Assembly: GCA_965250275.1 (NCBI GenBank)
Contig: OZ252297.1
Span: 3,224,001-3,288,000, forward strand
DNA length: 64,000 nucleotides
Source: G965250275 sp965250275
GTDB taxonomy: Bacteria > Pseudomonadota > Alphaproteobacteria > Rhodobacterales > Rhodobacteraceae
Direction: 5' to 3'
The position numbers were made by a program, and so were the translations under genes. The notes under the pieces are model-generated. The model saw only the letters and a program-made list of their open reading frames with translations, was not told where the DNA came from and did no database searches. Of the stretch, positions 54,871-63,375 are shown piece by piece (within the stretch, counting starts at the first letter, position 1; every line of letters begins with the position of its first letter).

Positions 54871-55129
54871 ACGTCACGGCTAAGGCGATGTTAATCCCAA
54901 GTACGATGGCCATGAACTCGTTCCAAAAGGGGTCGTCCAGCTTGAAAAAGAGGATGTAAGCCCCGCCTGCCACCATCGCCCAAAAGAGGATATTGACAAA
55001 TAGCTGTGGCTTAAACGGATTATCCATACGACGACTGAGAGCGAATAGCAGGATCACTGTGAAGGTGGCAGCGGTTGCAATCACCACGGTGAGGTCCTGT
55101 ACATCGGTACTGGTTTCCATACCGTGCAT
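54797..55129 (-). CDS. Small membrane protein, three predicted spans
   Basis: About 110 residues. Hydrophobic segments TVVIATAATFTVILLFAL, LFVNILFWAMVAGGAYILFF and FMAIVLGINIALAVTFIADY, then a basic tail. Could be a holin-like or general membrane protein; no family recognised. ATG at 55129 or 55120; ribosome sites are weak. Its 3' end overlaps the ejection-like gene on the other strand. Confidence 0.5.
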   Translation of the reverse strand: MHGMETSTDVQDLTVVIATAATFTVILLFALSRRMDNPFKPQLFVNILFWAMVAGGAYILFFKLDDPFWNEFMAIVLGINIALAVTFIADYLWRLLGQALHRQQQPPEDR

Positions 55130-55238
55130 ATAATCCGCCCGGGGCGAAAAATCTACGGATTGGTCACAGTGCAGCTCATAGCCGGTTCTATTTTCGAGCC
55201 CGCCTGCTAGTGTTCTGAATAACTGCGGGGAAAATCCA

Positions 55239-55859
55239 ATGAGTCCAGAAATCTCCAGTTTGCTTTTTGCCCTGGGCATCTTCTCTGTGGGCTTTGTAAG
55301 CATTGGTCCGAACATACTCGCCATCATCGGTACATCGATGGAGCGCGGGCGTGATGCAGGAGTAAAACTGGCTCTGGGAGTGGGCTCCGGTTCGGCAGTC
55401 TGGGCGACATGCACCGTCGCTGGTTTGACAGCTCTTATCACTGCCTATGCAGGAATCGTAACACTTCTGAAGGTTTTTGGAGCCGCGTATCTGATGTGGT
55501 TGGCATACAAGGCATTTCGTTCGGCGGCTACGCCGTCACGCTTGCACGAACCAAAGGCCGCTCGTGGGAAAAATCTTTATCTCCAGGGCATCGCGATTCA
55601 ACTGACAAATCCAAAAGCGGCGCTTCAATGGATCGCCATCGTTGGCATTGGTCTCGGCAATGATGCACCTTTGTGGGTTGGTTTGGCGCTCATTCTGATT
55701 GCGACCGCGCTATCATTGGCCGTTCACGCTCTCTATGCGGTTACGTTCTCTACGGCACCCGTGGTTATTGCATATCAGAAGGCGCGTCGATGGATCGAAG
55801 GATCGCTTGGCATCTTCTTCAGCGTCGCCGCGTACAAGATTGCAACCTATCGCCAGTAA
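55239..55859 (+). CDS. LysE/RhtB-family exporter
   Basis: Amino-acid or metabolite exporter of 206 residues with six spans. Family features: SVGFVSIGPNILAIIGTSM near residue 17, LKVFGAAYLMWLAYKAFR near residue 75 and GIAIQLTNPKAALQW near residue 118, including the conserved NPK. GGGG lies nine bases upstream of the ATG. Cargo-type gene on the element or a chromosomal remnant. Confidence 0.85.
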   Translation: MSPEISSLLFALGIFSVGFVSIGPNILAIIGTSMERGRDAGVKLALGVGSGSAVWATCTVAGLTALITAYAGIVTLLKVFGAAYLMWLAYKAFRSAATPSRLHEPKAARGKNLYLQGIAIQLTNPKAALQWIAIVGIGLGNDAPLWVGLALILIATALSLAVHALYAVTFSTAPVVIAYQKARRWIEGSLGIFFSVAAYKIATYRQ

Positions 55860-55928
55860 CCGACAGCCGACTTTCATCAAACGGCAGGTGGGTTCGCAAA
55901 GCGTCAACTTGACCGCGGGAAACTCGCA

Positions 55929-56285
55929 ATGCTGCTGAAAGTAGACAGCCTTCTTACCACGTCCCCTCACATCTTGCTCGGTGAATTGGCTTCAATCCAA
56001 ACAGAACTGGCCGCAATTCAAAAGCGATGCGTCCCTGCGGCGCTCAGCTTAGATGCAGCCGAACAGTCTGCTGCGAGCAGCAGTCCAGCCTGGATCGCCA
56101 TGAGGGGAATAGAGACAATGGATGTTTTGGATGGGAAGCCCATCGCATGGTTGACGATGGAAGAACGTGACGCTTTCGAAGCGATGTACCGCGATGGTCG
56201 CGCCAAAACTGTGCACTACGGTCCTACTGGGTTGGTGGGGTTGGCCCAGGTGAAACTCGTCAAACCACAGAAAGATGGGGGTTGA
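55929..56285 (+). CDS. Unrecognised small protein
   Basis: 118 residues. N-terminal helices (HILLGELASIQTELAAIQKR) resemble a coiled coil; the C-terminal part (GKPIAWLTMEERDAFEAM) is globular. No family recognised. Confidence 0.5.
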   Translation: MLLKVDSLLTTSPHILLGELASIQTELAAIQKRCVPAALSLDAAEQSAASSSPAWIAMRGIETMDVLDGKPIAWLTMEERDAFEAMYRDGRAKTVHYGPTGLVGLAQVKLVKPQKDGG

Positions 56286-56614
56286 GAAGGCGCTCGGCCA
56301 GCAAGCTTATTTCAGATGAGAATAAGCTGTCTGCCTGCAACCGCTTCATAGTCTGTGACGGCGTACCCTAAGATTACCCCTATGGTTTCTGAACCCAAGG
56401 CAGAAACACACCCTGTCAAAACCGTAGCGTTCACGACGCGGAACGCGGTCAGATTGCGCTCAAAGGCGCTTCTGGAAAGCGCCTGACCTATGCTAGACCT
56501 AGTATCTAAACTTGAAAAAGAAGGCGAGATATGCCATGTACACAGGTACGCGGCGGCTGATCCAGTGGTAGTAGCTGGGGTAGGTCCTGCTCAGGGGCAG
56601 CTTCGGCTGCCCCT
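56286..56614. other. Gap of about 330 bases ending in a hairpin
   Basis: No supported gene. Right end holds the hairpin at 56593-56614. Confidence 0.4.
56593..56614. terminator. TTCG-loop hairpin at the DUF3800 gene end
   Basis: AGGGGCAGC and GCTGCCCCT form nine perfect pairs around TTCG, an especially stable tetraloop. It abuts the stop of the minus-strand DUF3800 gene; no T-run on that strand. Confidence 0.55.
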
Positions 56615-57340
56615 CTACCTTATTACCCCCTGTGGGTCGTTTTTGTTGCATACTAACTCAAGCGTATCTCCGTTTAAGACGGAGAATGACTTATGCGACC
56701 CGTAACGCTTTATTCTTGGGGTTGGAGCTTCCTGCCGAAGAAGGCCGTAGGCCATAAAGTCCGCGAGTTGGATAAAATAGCTCTTGTGAGACTGCTTAAA
56801 CTGCGGATCTTCTATGATTTGCTTCAGCGGAATGTTCTTGGTCGTCGCGCCATCCTCCCAAGTCCCGTATTGGCTGGGTATGTGATTGTGAACCCGCATT
56901 CTGCGTACGAGGGAAATGTATTGATCTTCCTTTCCTTCGTCACAAATCAAATGAGCAAAGCTGTTTCTAGCCTTCATGGTTCTATCAACTCGGTTCAAGA
57001 GCCTCTCAAACGCTCGGTATTGATTGTCTTCGGCGTTGCACACATTGAAGACCGACACGCCACAGTCTTGCAGCCAATTTGTGACCTTGAAAGCTGTGTG
57101 GAAAATTTGCGCCCTTTTGTGCCTGGAAAGCCCGCCAACGACACCAGCCGTTCCTCTACCGGACAGGAATTTTCTAGCGTGAAGCTCATAATTGAGCGGA
57201 ATTCCATGAACGTCTCGAAGGTGCTTCCTCCACCTCTTGAGGCGATCAAAGACTTCGTTCCATCTATCACATGGCACGCAGAGGCTAGAAAAGATGTTGA
57301 TTGGGCGCTCGGTTGAATCGTCGATGTAAAGAAAATGCAT
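56615..57340 (-). CDS. DUF3800 domain protein
   Basis: 241 residues. The N-terminal HFLYIDDSTERP and the C-terminal SYFIQLADFMAYGLLRQE are the DUF3800 signatures, with acidic residues arranged as in RNase H-like folds. Such proteins are frequent on mobile elements and in defence contexts; the biochemical role is not established. ATG at 57340 is preferred because homology begins there. Divergent from the HEPN-like gene. Confidence 0.78.
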   Translation of the reverse strand: MHFLYIDDSTERPINIFSSLCVPCDRWNEVFDRLKRWRKHLRDVHGIPLNYELHARKFLSGRGTAGVVGGLSRHKRAQIFHTAFKVTNWLQDCGVSVFNVCNAEDNQYRAFERLLNRVDRTMKARNSFAHLICDEGKEDQYISLVRRMRVHNHIPSQYGTWEDGATTKNIPLKQIIEDPQFKQSHKSYFIQLADFMAYGLLRQEAPTPRIKRYGSHKSFSVLNGDTLELVCNKNDPQGVIR

Positions 57341-57467
57341 GGGTTGAATGTGATGGGTTAAGACAAAAGGAGTCAACTCGACCGCCTCAAGGAGGCCGCA
57401 CACGTCGTACAGGTATGACCTAAGAAATGGGCGCTGAAGCCCTACCACCCCAAAAGGAGGACCGTGC

Positions 57468-58013
57468 ATGACCGGCTCAGGGTTTAGCAAACAGGATGCA
57501 ACCGCGTCAGGACTGTTTTTCTTTGGGCACGCTTACTGGGCGTCGGCTTCAGCGCTGGAACTCGTGAAGGTCGATTCTGGGCACCGGGAATCGCCAGTCA
57601 ATTATCTCTATTTTCACGCCCTCGAACTGCTGCTGAAATCCTATCTGCTTCACAATGGGGCAACACATGACCAGCTTCGAAAAGAGTTCAGCCACAAACT
57701 GCTGAAGACCGCAAAAAAGGCTCATAGTCTCGGTCTGGACGTCTTGCCTGGGGACTTCGAGACACTCAAACTATGTGACCAGAATTACATTGAAGCTCGG
57801 TATTTGAGGACGGGTCCCTTCAAAAGGCCGCGTCCCGAAAATCTGTGGGGTATTTGTTCTGTTTGGTACGAACAGATTGGCGATGTTTTGAAGGATGCGG
57901 GCGAGGTCTCATACATGTATGATAGACCAGATTACCTTTACGACCATGAAATCAGCGTTTCGGTTGAAGAAGCTGTGAAGTTGCTCACAAATCGTGAGGA
58001 TGACGCCTCTTAG
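57468..58013 (+). CDS. HEPN-like protein
   Basis: 181 residues. The helical segment NYLYFHALELLLKSYLLHNG near residue 45, FSHKLLKTAKKAHSLGL and IEARYLRTGPFK resemble HEPN four-helix proteins. An R-x6-H string occurs in DRPDYLYDHE near residue 160, close to but not clearly the HEPN RNase motif. Could be a toxin-type RNase or an inactive HEPN regulator. Divergent from the DUF3800 gene; no antitoxin gene evident. Confidence 0.55.
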   Translation: MTGSGFSKQDATASGLFFFGHAYWASASALELVKVDSGHRESPVNYLYFHALELLLKSYLLHNGATHDQLRKEFSHKLLKTAKKAHSLGLDVLPGDFETLKLCDQNYIEARYLRTGPFKRPRPENLWGICSVWYEQIGDVLKDAGEVSYMYDRPDYLYDHEISVSVEEAVKLLTNREDDAS

Positions 58014-58049
58014 ACGGCTGGGCGCCCCGCCCGCGTTTGGGCTTGTCGC

Positions 58050-58562
58050 TCACACACTGAAAAGCTCCAACATCGACAGATATTGCCGGTATTCCTCCAT
58101 GGTGCATTCGCCGTCACCGACACCCACCGCCACTTCCGCATGTTCCCAAGGTATCGTTTTCCAGCGCATCAGTTCGTCGGCCAAGAACTTCACGGTGGTA
58201 ACGTTTTTCGGCTGAGCCATGAGCGCTACCGCGATCCGCTTACCCTCATCGAGAAATCGACCAGCTTGTTCAAAGTCCTGTCCGCAACCCCGCAAGGCCA
58301 GTTCATCAGGCTCACCAGCTGCCAACACTGCGGCATATCCAGCGCAGCAGTAGACCGCGTGATTCAAGAACTGCCGCTCTGCGTCGGCCTCGGAGACTGA
58401 CATTTCAGTAAACGCCACATCTTCTGCATAAAATGCCCCAAGGCTGCCATCATGGGGATCGATGGTGACATGGCTGCCGTCCCGATCCGGGAATAGGCGG
58501 ATGAAGGCAACGGCGTGACCGGCCTCATGGATAGCGGTTCGGTATAGCTCTGGGTCAGTCAT
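58050..58562 (-). CDS. Small HExxH metalloprotease-like protein (M41-like)
   Basis: 170 residues. Zinc-binding motif AIHEAGHAVAF at residues 11-21, as in the FtsH-type M41 peptidase domain, and a later acidic segment (GQDFEQAGRFLDEG near residue 95) that could provide the third ligand. No ATPase domain. Stand-alone small M41-like proteins occur on phages and elements, where they may cleave regulators. The XRE repressor gene lies 38 bases upstream on the same strand, so the pair may work together in induction, as with ImmA-like proteases. Confidence 0.72.
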   Translation of the reverse strand: MTDPELYRTAIHEAGHAVAFIRLFPDRDGSHVTIDPHDGSLGAFYAEDVAFTEMSVSEADAERQFLNHAVYCCAGYAAVLAAGEPDELALRGCGQDFEQAGRFLDEGKRIAVALMAQPKNVTTVKFLADELMRWKTIPWEHAEVAVGVGDGECTMEEYRQYLSMLELFSV

Positions 58563-58600
58563 TCACGCCACCAATGTCTGAAAGGCGAATACCTTAGTCT

Positions 58601-58891
58601 CTAGTCCGCATTGGGTGCGCCAGGTCGCAAAGTTGCAAGTGTCTGGGGCGACTTGCGTAGCCTGGCACCCGGCTCACCACCATTCAAGAACTCTATTCCC
58701 GCCGCACTTAAGGCATTGAAGATTGCGGCTTTGGTTGAAGTGCCAGCTCTTGCCATCGCATCTAAGTTGGCCTCAAGGCGCTTGATCGTTGAGCCACCCA
58801 GACCGGCCCTATTGGCCAATTCCTCTTGCGACCAACCTAACAGCATCCGCGCGGCTTTTGTGTGTTGAGGTGTTATGTCTGCATAGTGCAT
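58601..58891 (-). CDS. XRE-family repressor-like regulator
   Basis: 96 residues. Helix-turn-helix AARMLLGWSQEELANRAGLG, then GSTIKRLEANLD, at residues 13-45; the C-terminal part (AAIFNALSAAGIEFLNGGEP) is typical of small chromosomal and phage XRE proteins. Divergent from the right-hand gene block; repeated ATACTTTT elements overlap its start region. Confidence 0.85.
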   Translation of the reverse strand: MHYADITPQHTKAARMLLGWSQEELANRAGLGGSTIKRLEANLDAMARAGTSTKAAIFNALSAAGIEFLNGGEPGARLRKSPQTLATLRPGAPNAD

Positions 58892-58960
58892 GATACTTTT
58901 TGCGCCTTAATGATACTTTTGGTATTGCAATTGTTCAACCCAATGCATATACTTTTGGTA
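58891..58960. promoter_or_regulatory. Repeated operator elements in the divergent repressor region
   Basis: ATACTTTT occurs at 58893-58900, 58913-58920 and 58949-58956. The latter two sit in similar 20-base units (AATGATACTTTTGGTATTGC and GCATATACTTTTGGTACCAC) with inverted half-sites. They lie between the repressor start and the plus-strand gene at 59002, the expected place for switch operators. Confidence 0.55.
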
Positions 58961-59001
58961 CCACGAGAGATACCGAATGACAACATAGGACCACCCGCCC
59001 G

Positions 59002-59565
59002 ATGCACAACCGCCAGCAGATCATGAACCGCGCCTGGGCCATCATGGCGGACCGTCCTCGGAACCGGATCAACTGGGTGTATGCGCTGCGGCAGGCGTGG
59101 CAGGAGGCCAAAGACGCGGCCCGCCGCGCTGACATGACCGAGGCGAACCACATCCGCGAAGCCATCGGCATGCTGGAGAACAAAGACACATGGTCGGATG
59201 CGGACTATCGCAGGCATGACGACCTTGTCGCCGCGCTCAAGGTGGCGCTGGATCACGAGGCCAATGCCGATGCCTACGCTGTCAAACGCGCTCTGATTGC
59301 CAAGGCCAAGGGCCAGTTCGTTTCGATCACCTTCACCAAGAAGGATGGCAGCCTGCGCACCATGCGCGTCCAGCCTGCGACCCTGCCACAACGCGTGAGA
59401 AGTAATTCCGCGTCAGACGTCGCCCGTAGGGCCGCTGTGACCCGCACACGCCGTCACCCGCATCTCATGCCCGTGTGGGACGTGGATGCTGGCGCACCCC
59501 GCTCTGTGAACCTCGCCACCGTGTCCCGTATCGCCGCAGGCGGTGCCGTCCACACGTATCAGTAA
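59002..59565 (+). CDS. Unrecognised phage-type protein, first gene of right block
   Basis: 187 residues. N-terminal helical part (INWVYALRQAWQEAKDAARR) and a C-terminal beta-rich domain (FVSITFTKKDGSLRTMRVQP, then VNLATVSRIAAGG) resembling an SH3-like fold. Under the repeated operators, so probably an early gene opposed by the repressor. Confidence 0.65.
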   Translation: MHNRQQIMNRAWAIMADRPRNRINWVYALRQAWQEAKDAARRADMTEANHIREAIGMLENKDTWSDADYRRHDDLVAALKVALDHEANADAYAVKRALIAKAKGQFVSITFTKKDGSLRTMRVQPATLPQRVRSNSASDVARRAAVTRTRRHPHLMPVWDVDAGAPRSVNLATVSRIAAGGAVHTYQ

Positions 59566-59588
59566 CAGCCCTCAGGAGGGAGAATGCC

Positions 59589-60041
59589 ATGAACCAGCTT
59601 GCAATCGATGAAGTACAGGCCCGCATCACCAAGGTCTCCGAAGCCTTGGGTGTCGACGCGCCAACACGACTGCTTGATGCCGACGAAGGCCCATCGGATG
59701 AACTGATGCGCTTTTGCGCTGAGACCGGTCTGAGCCTCGATTTCATCCTGCTCGGTGATGAGAACGGCAAACACCGCCCGACACGATGCGCAGAAGCTGT
59801 AGAGGCCACCCCACGAGCCAACCAACCGGCGCCGGAGAAGTGCAGACTGCAGCTCGAGGAAGACGCCATCACGCTGCATGGGCTAGCCGAAGCGCTTCTG
59901 GCCCTGACATGGGACGATGATGCACGGGATCAGAAACATCACCCCAGCGCTGTGCCTGCCCTGATCCGGACCATCGAAGCGCGATCCATGGCGCTGGTGA
60001 CGGACATGGAGAAGGTCCACCTGTCCGAGCAACGCCAATAG
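59589..60041 (+). CDS. Phage-type regulatory-like protein
   Basis: 150 residues behind a strong AGGAGGGAG site. The segment DELMRFCAETGLSLDFILLG near residue 38 is common after helix-turn-helix regions in element regulators, although no full DNA-binding domain is visible. The C-terminal half is helical. Confidence 0.62.
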   Translation: MNQLAIDEVQARITKVSEALGVDAPTRLLDADEGPSDELMRFCAETGLSLDFILLGDENGKHRPTRCAEAVEATPRANQPAPEKCRLQLEEDAITLHGLAEALLALTWDDDARDQKHHPSAVPALIRTIEARSMALVTDMEKVHLSEQRQ

Positions 60042-60102
60042 GCATCTACAGCCTGAACACCAAACCCAGGCAGAGCTGCCCACCCATCAAGGAGAGACGT
60101 CA

Positions 60103-60306
60103 ATGTCCAGCCCACCCATCGCACGCAAAGCTGCCTCTGGAGCCGCAGAAAGGGAGCAGGCTAGGTCCTTTGAGGAGATAGTGCGGAGTCTGACGAATGA
60201 TCAGCTCACAGAACTCATCGAGCGGCTCTACGAAGCTGGATTGATACCGCCCGAACCGTTGCCACCCGTTCGCACTTGCGACCGTCAGGTGACCGTATGT
60301 CGGTAG
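60103..60306 (+). CDS. Small phage-type protein
   Basis: 67 residues with AAGGAGAG eight bases upstream. Helical middle (FEEIVRSLTNDQLTELIERL). Overlaps the next start by ten bases. Function unknown. Confidence 0.55.
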   Translation: MSSPPIARKAASGAAEREQARSFEEIVRSLTNDQLTELIERLYEAGLIPPEPLPPVRTCDRQVTVCR

Positions 60307-60587
60307 GATTAAGTTCAGCAGCCCCACAGCGAGCATTTGCGGATGCTGCCCCCGCCCCGGATGTGCTGGCACCATGTGAGCAACCCGAAGCCGAAGAAAC
60401 GTACACCCTCTTGGACGAGGTAAATCGCCTTGATGCCCAAATCGATGACGTGCGCGGCCTGGTCGATGCGTTGGAGCTAGTCTGCTGGCATTTGTGCCAG
60501 GAAACCGTCGAAGACCCGACGCTGGCACGTCTGCGCAAGGCAATTCTTGGCCTCAGCACCGCGCTTTATCGTGCGGTGAAAGACTAA
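60297..60587 (+). CDS. Small acidic phage-type protein
   Basis: 96 residues from ATG 60297, preceded by AGGTGA. An acidic helical part (ETYTLLDEVNRLDAQIDDV) and an aliphatic end. Function unknown. Confidence 0.5.
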   Translation: MSVGLSSAAPQRAFADAAPAPDVLAPCEQPEAEETYTLLDEVNRLDAQIDDVRGLVDALELVCWHLCQETVEDPTLARLRKAILGLSTALYRAVKD

Positions 60588-60668
60588 GCTCAGCAGCGCG
60601 CTACAACACTCCAATTTCGGCACATCATCAGATTTTCCACCAAACCCGTTTCCTAGTTCCTGTTTGCA

Positions 60669-61199
60669 ATGTCGTTCCATTACATCCTCAACCGTCGCTG
60701 GTCGGATCAGTTCCTTCCTGACATCAAGCGCATTGTCGGGGCGCAACTGCTACGAGCCTCACCGGCCCATATCGACCGTCAGGAGGCCACTGACCTGCTG
60801 TTGCTGGATGCCCGCGACATCCGCGTGGCCGCCCGTGTCAGGCGCCCTGGATACGCGCAGCGCTATCCGTACCAGTTCACTGTGAGGTCCCGGCTGCCCT
60901 CAGGAGGCGAGACCGAGCTGTCCAAGATTGTAAATGGATACGGCGACTGGATGTTCTACGGCCACTCCAGCGCCTGTCAGCGCTTTGTGCGGCACTGGTG
61001 GCTTCTGGACCTCCGCGCCTTCCGAGCGGCGCTCATACGGCACGGGAACGGTGGACACAGGCTGCATATGGGGGATCAGATCAACCCCGATGGCACCTGG
61101 TTCAAATGGTTCGACATCCGGTCGTTTCCCGTTGAACCAAGGCTGGTGGTAGCAGGGTCTGCAGCGCAGCGACAGTGGGCAGATTCTTTTCGTCTTTGA
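60669..61199 (+). CDS. Unrecognised phage-type protein with duplicated 3' tail
   Basis: 176 residues. Aromatic-rich middle (GDWMFYGHSSACQRFVRHWW) near residue 95, no family recognised. The segment coding RSFPVEPRLVVA at its end is repeated 1.28 kb downstream at 62406-62435 outside any intact copy of this gene. Confidence 0.6.
   Translation: MSFHYILNRRWSDQFLPDIKRIVGAQLLRASPAHIDRQEATDLLLLDARDIRVAARVRRPGYAQRYPYQFTVRSRLPSGGETELSKIVNGYGDWMFYGHSSACQRFVRHWWLLDLRAFRAALIRHGNGGHRLHMGDQINPDGTWFKWFDIRSFPVEPRLVVAGSAAQRQWADSFRL
61124..61153. repeat. Direct repeat, copy 1, inside the 3' end of the 60669 gene
   Basis: Thirty bases beginning GTTTCCCGTTGAACC; 28 of 30 identical to 62406-62435. Confidence 0.75.
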
Positions 61200-61350
61200 C
61201 CTGCTTTGTCGGCAGTCCCTTTCACTTAGGAACCATTTCAAACACTTCCCCTGCCCAAAGACTCTCTTTGGTGCAACAGTTCAAGCGATAACATTACCAA
61301 GAATACTCTACAGCCCGTCGCGGTACAGCGTTGATCTGACTAATCAATCA

Positions 61351-61755
61351 TTAAGTATCTTTTTCCGCCGTTTTGTACAAATACCTCACCGGAATTGATA
61401 TTCCGACAGTAAAGAGTGCACATATTTTCGCGTAGGTCGAGCAATCTTCAAGAGTTGATTCAAACACACGGCTGATAGAAGAGCCACCCCGAGAATATAG
61501 AAAGTACAAGGCAAATAGAATAGCAAACCCAGCAACGGAGTAGGTGAAAAGAAACTTCCAAAAATATTCTGAGCGACAATAAATGCTAAAGGGGATGATT
61601 GCAATGGTCGATACGACGAGCGTCTTTTGCATTGCTAGGGCAACTAAGAAAAATTTGTCGTCCTCGCGAAAATTTATCAGCACCAACGCCAAAAAAAAGA
61701 TAACGAAACTGAGAGAAAAAACTACTGTCGCAAACGTATTGCGGCTATAACCCAT
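61351..61755 (-). CDS. Multi-spanning membrane protein, cassette A (immunity-like)
   Basis: 134 residues with four predicted spans (ATVVFSLSFVIFFLALVLI, TIAIIPFSIY, FLFTYSVAGFAILFALYFL, ICALFTVGISIPVRYL). Clear paralogue of 63376-63798: both contain FLFTYS, YSRG and GISIP(V/I)RYL. ATG 61755 is conserved in position between copies and overlaps the preceding gene by 11 bases. In effector/immunity pairs a small membrane protein in this position is usually the immunity factor; that is inference. Confidence 0.68.
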   Translation of the reverse strand: MGYSRNTFATVVFSLSFVIFFLALVLINFREDDKFFLVALAMQKTLVVSTIAIIPFSIYCRSEYFWKFLFTYSVAGFAILFALYFLYSRGGSSISRVFESTLEDCSTYAKICALFTVGISIPVRYLYKTAEKDT

Positions 61756-62083
61756 CGGGCCCTTCGTCTTTTCCATCGCGTTCTTCTCCATCTTCTCGAC
61801 CGCCTAACGCGTTAAGACCGGCTGTACCCACAAAATCAGAGGCGAAGTCTACCACGGCAGATATAACGTCACCAGCAAACTTGCCTACACCACCAGGGAT
61901 ACCTCTAGAAATAGGTTCTCCCAACTTGCTCCCTGGCTGCAAGCCACCAAGCGGTCCACCGACCAATCCTCCTATCGCGGCATCTTCTGCAACTTCCACA
62001 GGGTCCACGTGCGACAAGTCGGTGTTGGCAATGCCTTCTCGAGTAGCTTGGCCAACGGAAGCGGTCACATCGAGAGGGACCAT
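61745..62083 (-). CDS. Glycine-zipper protein, cassette A (effector-like or its fragment)
   Basis: 112 residues. Glycine-zipper segment AAIGGLVGGPLGGLQPG near residue 35, then RGIPGGVGKFAGDVISAV and a Gly-Leu-x-x-LGG element before an acidic tail. Paralogue of the gene at 63785. There is no ribosome site before its ATG and an in-frame stop lies just upstream, so it may be a displaced 3' module of a longer gene. Overlaps the membrane protein gene. Confidence 0.6.
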   Translation of the reverse strand: MVPLDVTASVGQATREGIANTDLSHVDPVEVAEDAAIGGLVGGPLGGLQPGSKLGEPISRGIPGGVGKFAGDVISAVVDFASDFVGTAGLNALGGREDGEERDGKDEGPDGL

Positions 62084-62124
62084 ATCAAGTTATGCAAAAT
62101 GGTCTGGATTCAAGTCAGGATGCA

Positions 62125-62403
62125 CTATTCAGGATGAGTCTTTACTATGTTCGCAAGCACATATTTCTGGTCACTTCCGACACCGGTCGTGCACCACACA
62201 TTTTTTGTTCCCGTTATCTTCACAGGCATATCCGTCTCGTCAATGTAGTTGCCCGACAGTTTATCCGGGAGAGAAAGGCCTTCCTGTTTCGCCTCTTTAC
62301 TTTCGTTGAAAGCACTGACGGCAATCATCACATTGTCAGCCATAACTTGGGAAACAAGTGTGTTTCCGTCTCCGTATTCTACGACGAATGTCCAGATATC
62401 CAT
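62125..62403 (-). CDS. Unrecognised small protein between the two cassettes
   Basis: 92 residues, soluble. Reads MDIWTFVVEYGDGNTLVSQV, then ISAFNESKEAKQEG-like polar part and TKNVWCTTGVGSDQKYVLAN. Its upstream bases coincide with the second direct-repeat copy, which supplies a GGGAAAC ribosome-site-like stretch. No family recognised. Confidence 0.55.
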   Translation of the reverse strand: MDIWTFVVEYGDGNTLVSQVMADNVMIAVSAFNESKEAKQEGLSLPDKLSGNYIDETDMPVKITGTKNVWCTTGVGSDQKYVLANIVKTHPE

Positions 62404-62405
62404 AT

Positions 62406-62435
62406 GTTTCCCGTTGAACCGAGGCTGGTGGTGGC
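62406..62435. repeat. Direct repeat, copy 2 (gene-tail remnant)
   Basis: Matches 61124-61153 at 28 of 30 positions; here it can still be read as MFPVEPRLVVAWG on the plus strand but is not part of an intact gene. Confidence 0.75.
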
Positions 62436-62574
62436 GTGGGGGTGATGTGAACCAATTTTAAAACATGATGCCGCCAAAGACAGCTTATAGCGAGAGAGAC
62501 CTTTCGGCTTTTCGCTGGCTCCGTGTTCATTGCATTTTCCGCTTGATTGGGCTCCACTTATCTATTTCACCCCC

Positions 62575-63117
62575 TCATTCCAGTTCGGATACTTTTATCA
62601 GATTGGGCTCATACAACTCGTCCCAGTCCGCTCTGATGATCTCGAAGTACTCAATGTCACCTGCAAGGTCGGCCACGACTCTGGCGATGGACTTATCAAC
62701 GGATTTCTTGACGCCTTTCGGTCTTTTGACAGCGTAAAGTTTAGGTATATGCAGGAATGGAATTGGAACCCATCGGTGAACCCTCATTTCTGTTGATCTA
62801 AGAGGCATCAAAAACAGTGGTAATCCGGTTTTGCCCTCAAATTCAGACAGGTCAAGCACATCCCTGTCCAGTGCAAACCTATTGTAGCGCACGCCAATCG
62901 CCATGTTCTTGTAGCTTACAAAGAAGCACAAAAGGTCGAGAACCTTCGCCTCTGACAATGAAACAAAGGTATAAATTGCATCTCTTCCCTCTCTGCCAAA
63001 ATGATGTGCAGAAAAAACGGAGGGTTGGAACTCTGCCACTTCAATCACTGGAACAACATCGCGCAGAAAGGCTTGGTGCAACTTCTCGAATACTTCTCTT
63101 CGTTCATAGCCAGCCAT
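62575..63117 (-). CDS. Unrecognised protein between the two cassettes
   Basis: 180 residues, probably soluble. Features AIYTFVSLSEAKVLDLLCFF near residue 47, RWVPIPFLHIPKLYAVKRPK near residue 113 and an acidic C-terminus. AT-richer than the chromosome. No family recognised. Confidence 0.55.
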   Translation of the reverse strand: MAGYERREVFEKLHQAFLRDVVPVIEVAEFQPSVFSAHHFGREGRDAIYTFVSLSEAKVLDLLCFFVSYKNMAIGVRYNRFALDRDVLDLSEFEGKTGLPLFLMPLRSTEMRVHRWVPIPFLHIPKLYAVKRPKGVKKSVDKSIARVVADLAGDIEYFEIIRADWDELYEPNLIKVSELE

Positions 63118-63375
63118 TCAAAACCCTTGCATTCATTCAAACTCAGAATCAACGCCCATCACGCCGCCGGAAGTCCCTGCGGCTGCCGCGCTGCCTATGT
63201 CGTCAGATACGGTTCTGCTGACTTCGAAACCAGTTTCTACGTTTTACTGCACGCAGAGTTTGACCCGCGACCGTGCTCCGAAAGCCCATGGCGTAGAAGC
63301 TCGAAGCGGCGAGCACCTTCCTTTTTATACTCACACATTGAGATCAGAACTGAAGCCGAATATTTGAGAAAAACG

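Noticed and set aside
56693..57316. Plus-strand frame of 207 codons
   Set aside because: Antisense to the DUF3800 gene, which has recognisable motifs.
62092..62445. Plus-strand frame of 117 codons ending in the repeated gene tail
   Set aside because: Only its last residues match the 60669 gene; the remainder is antisense to the 92-residue minus-strand gene, so it is treated as a remnant.
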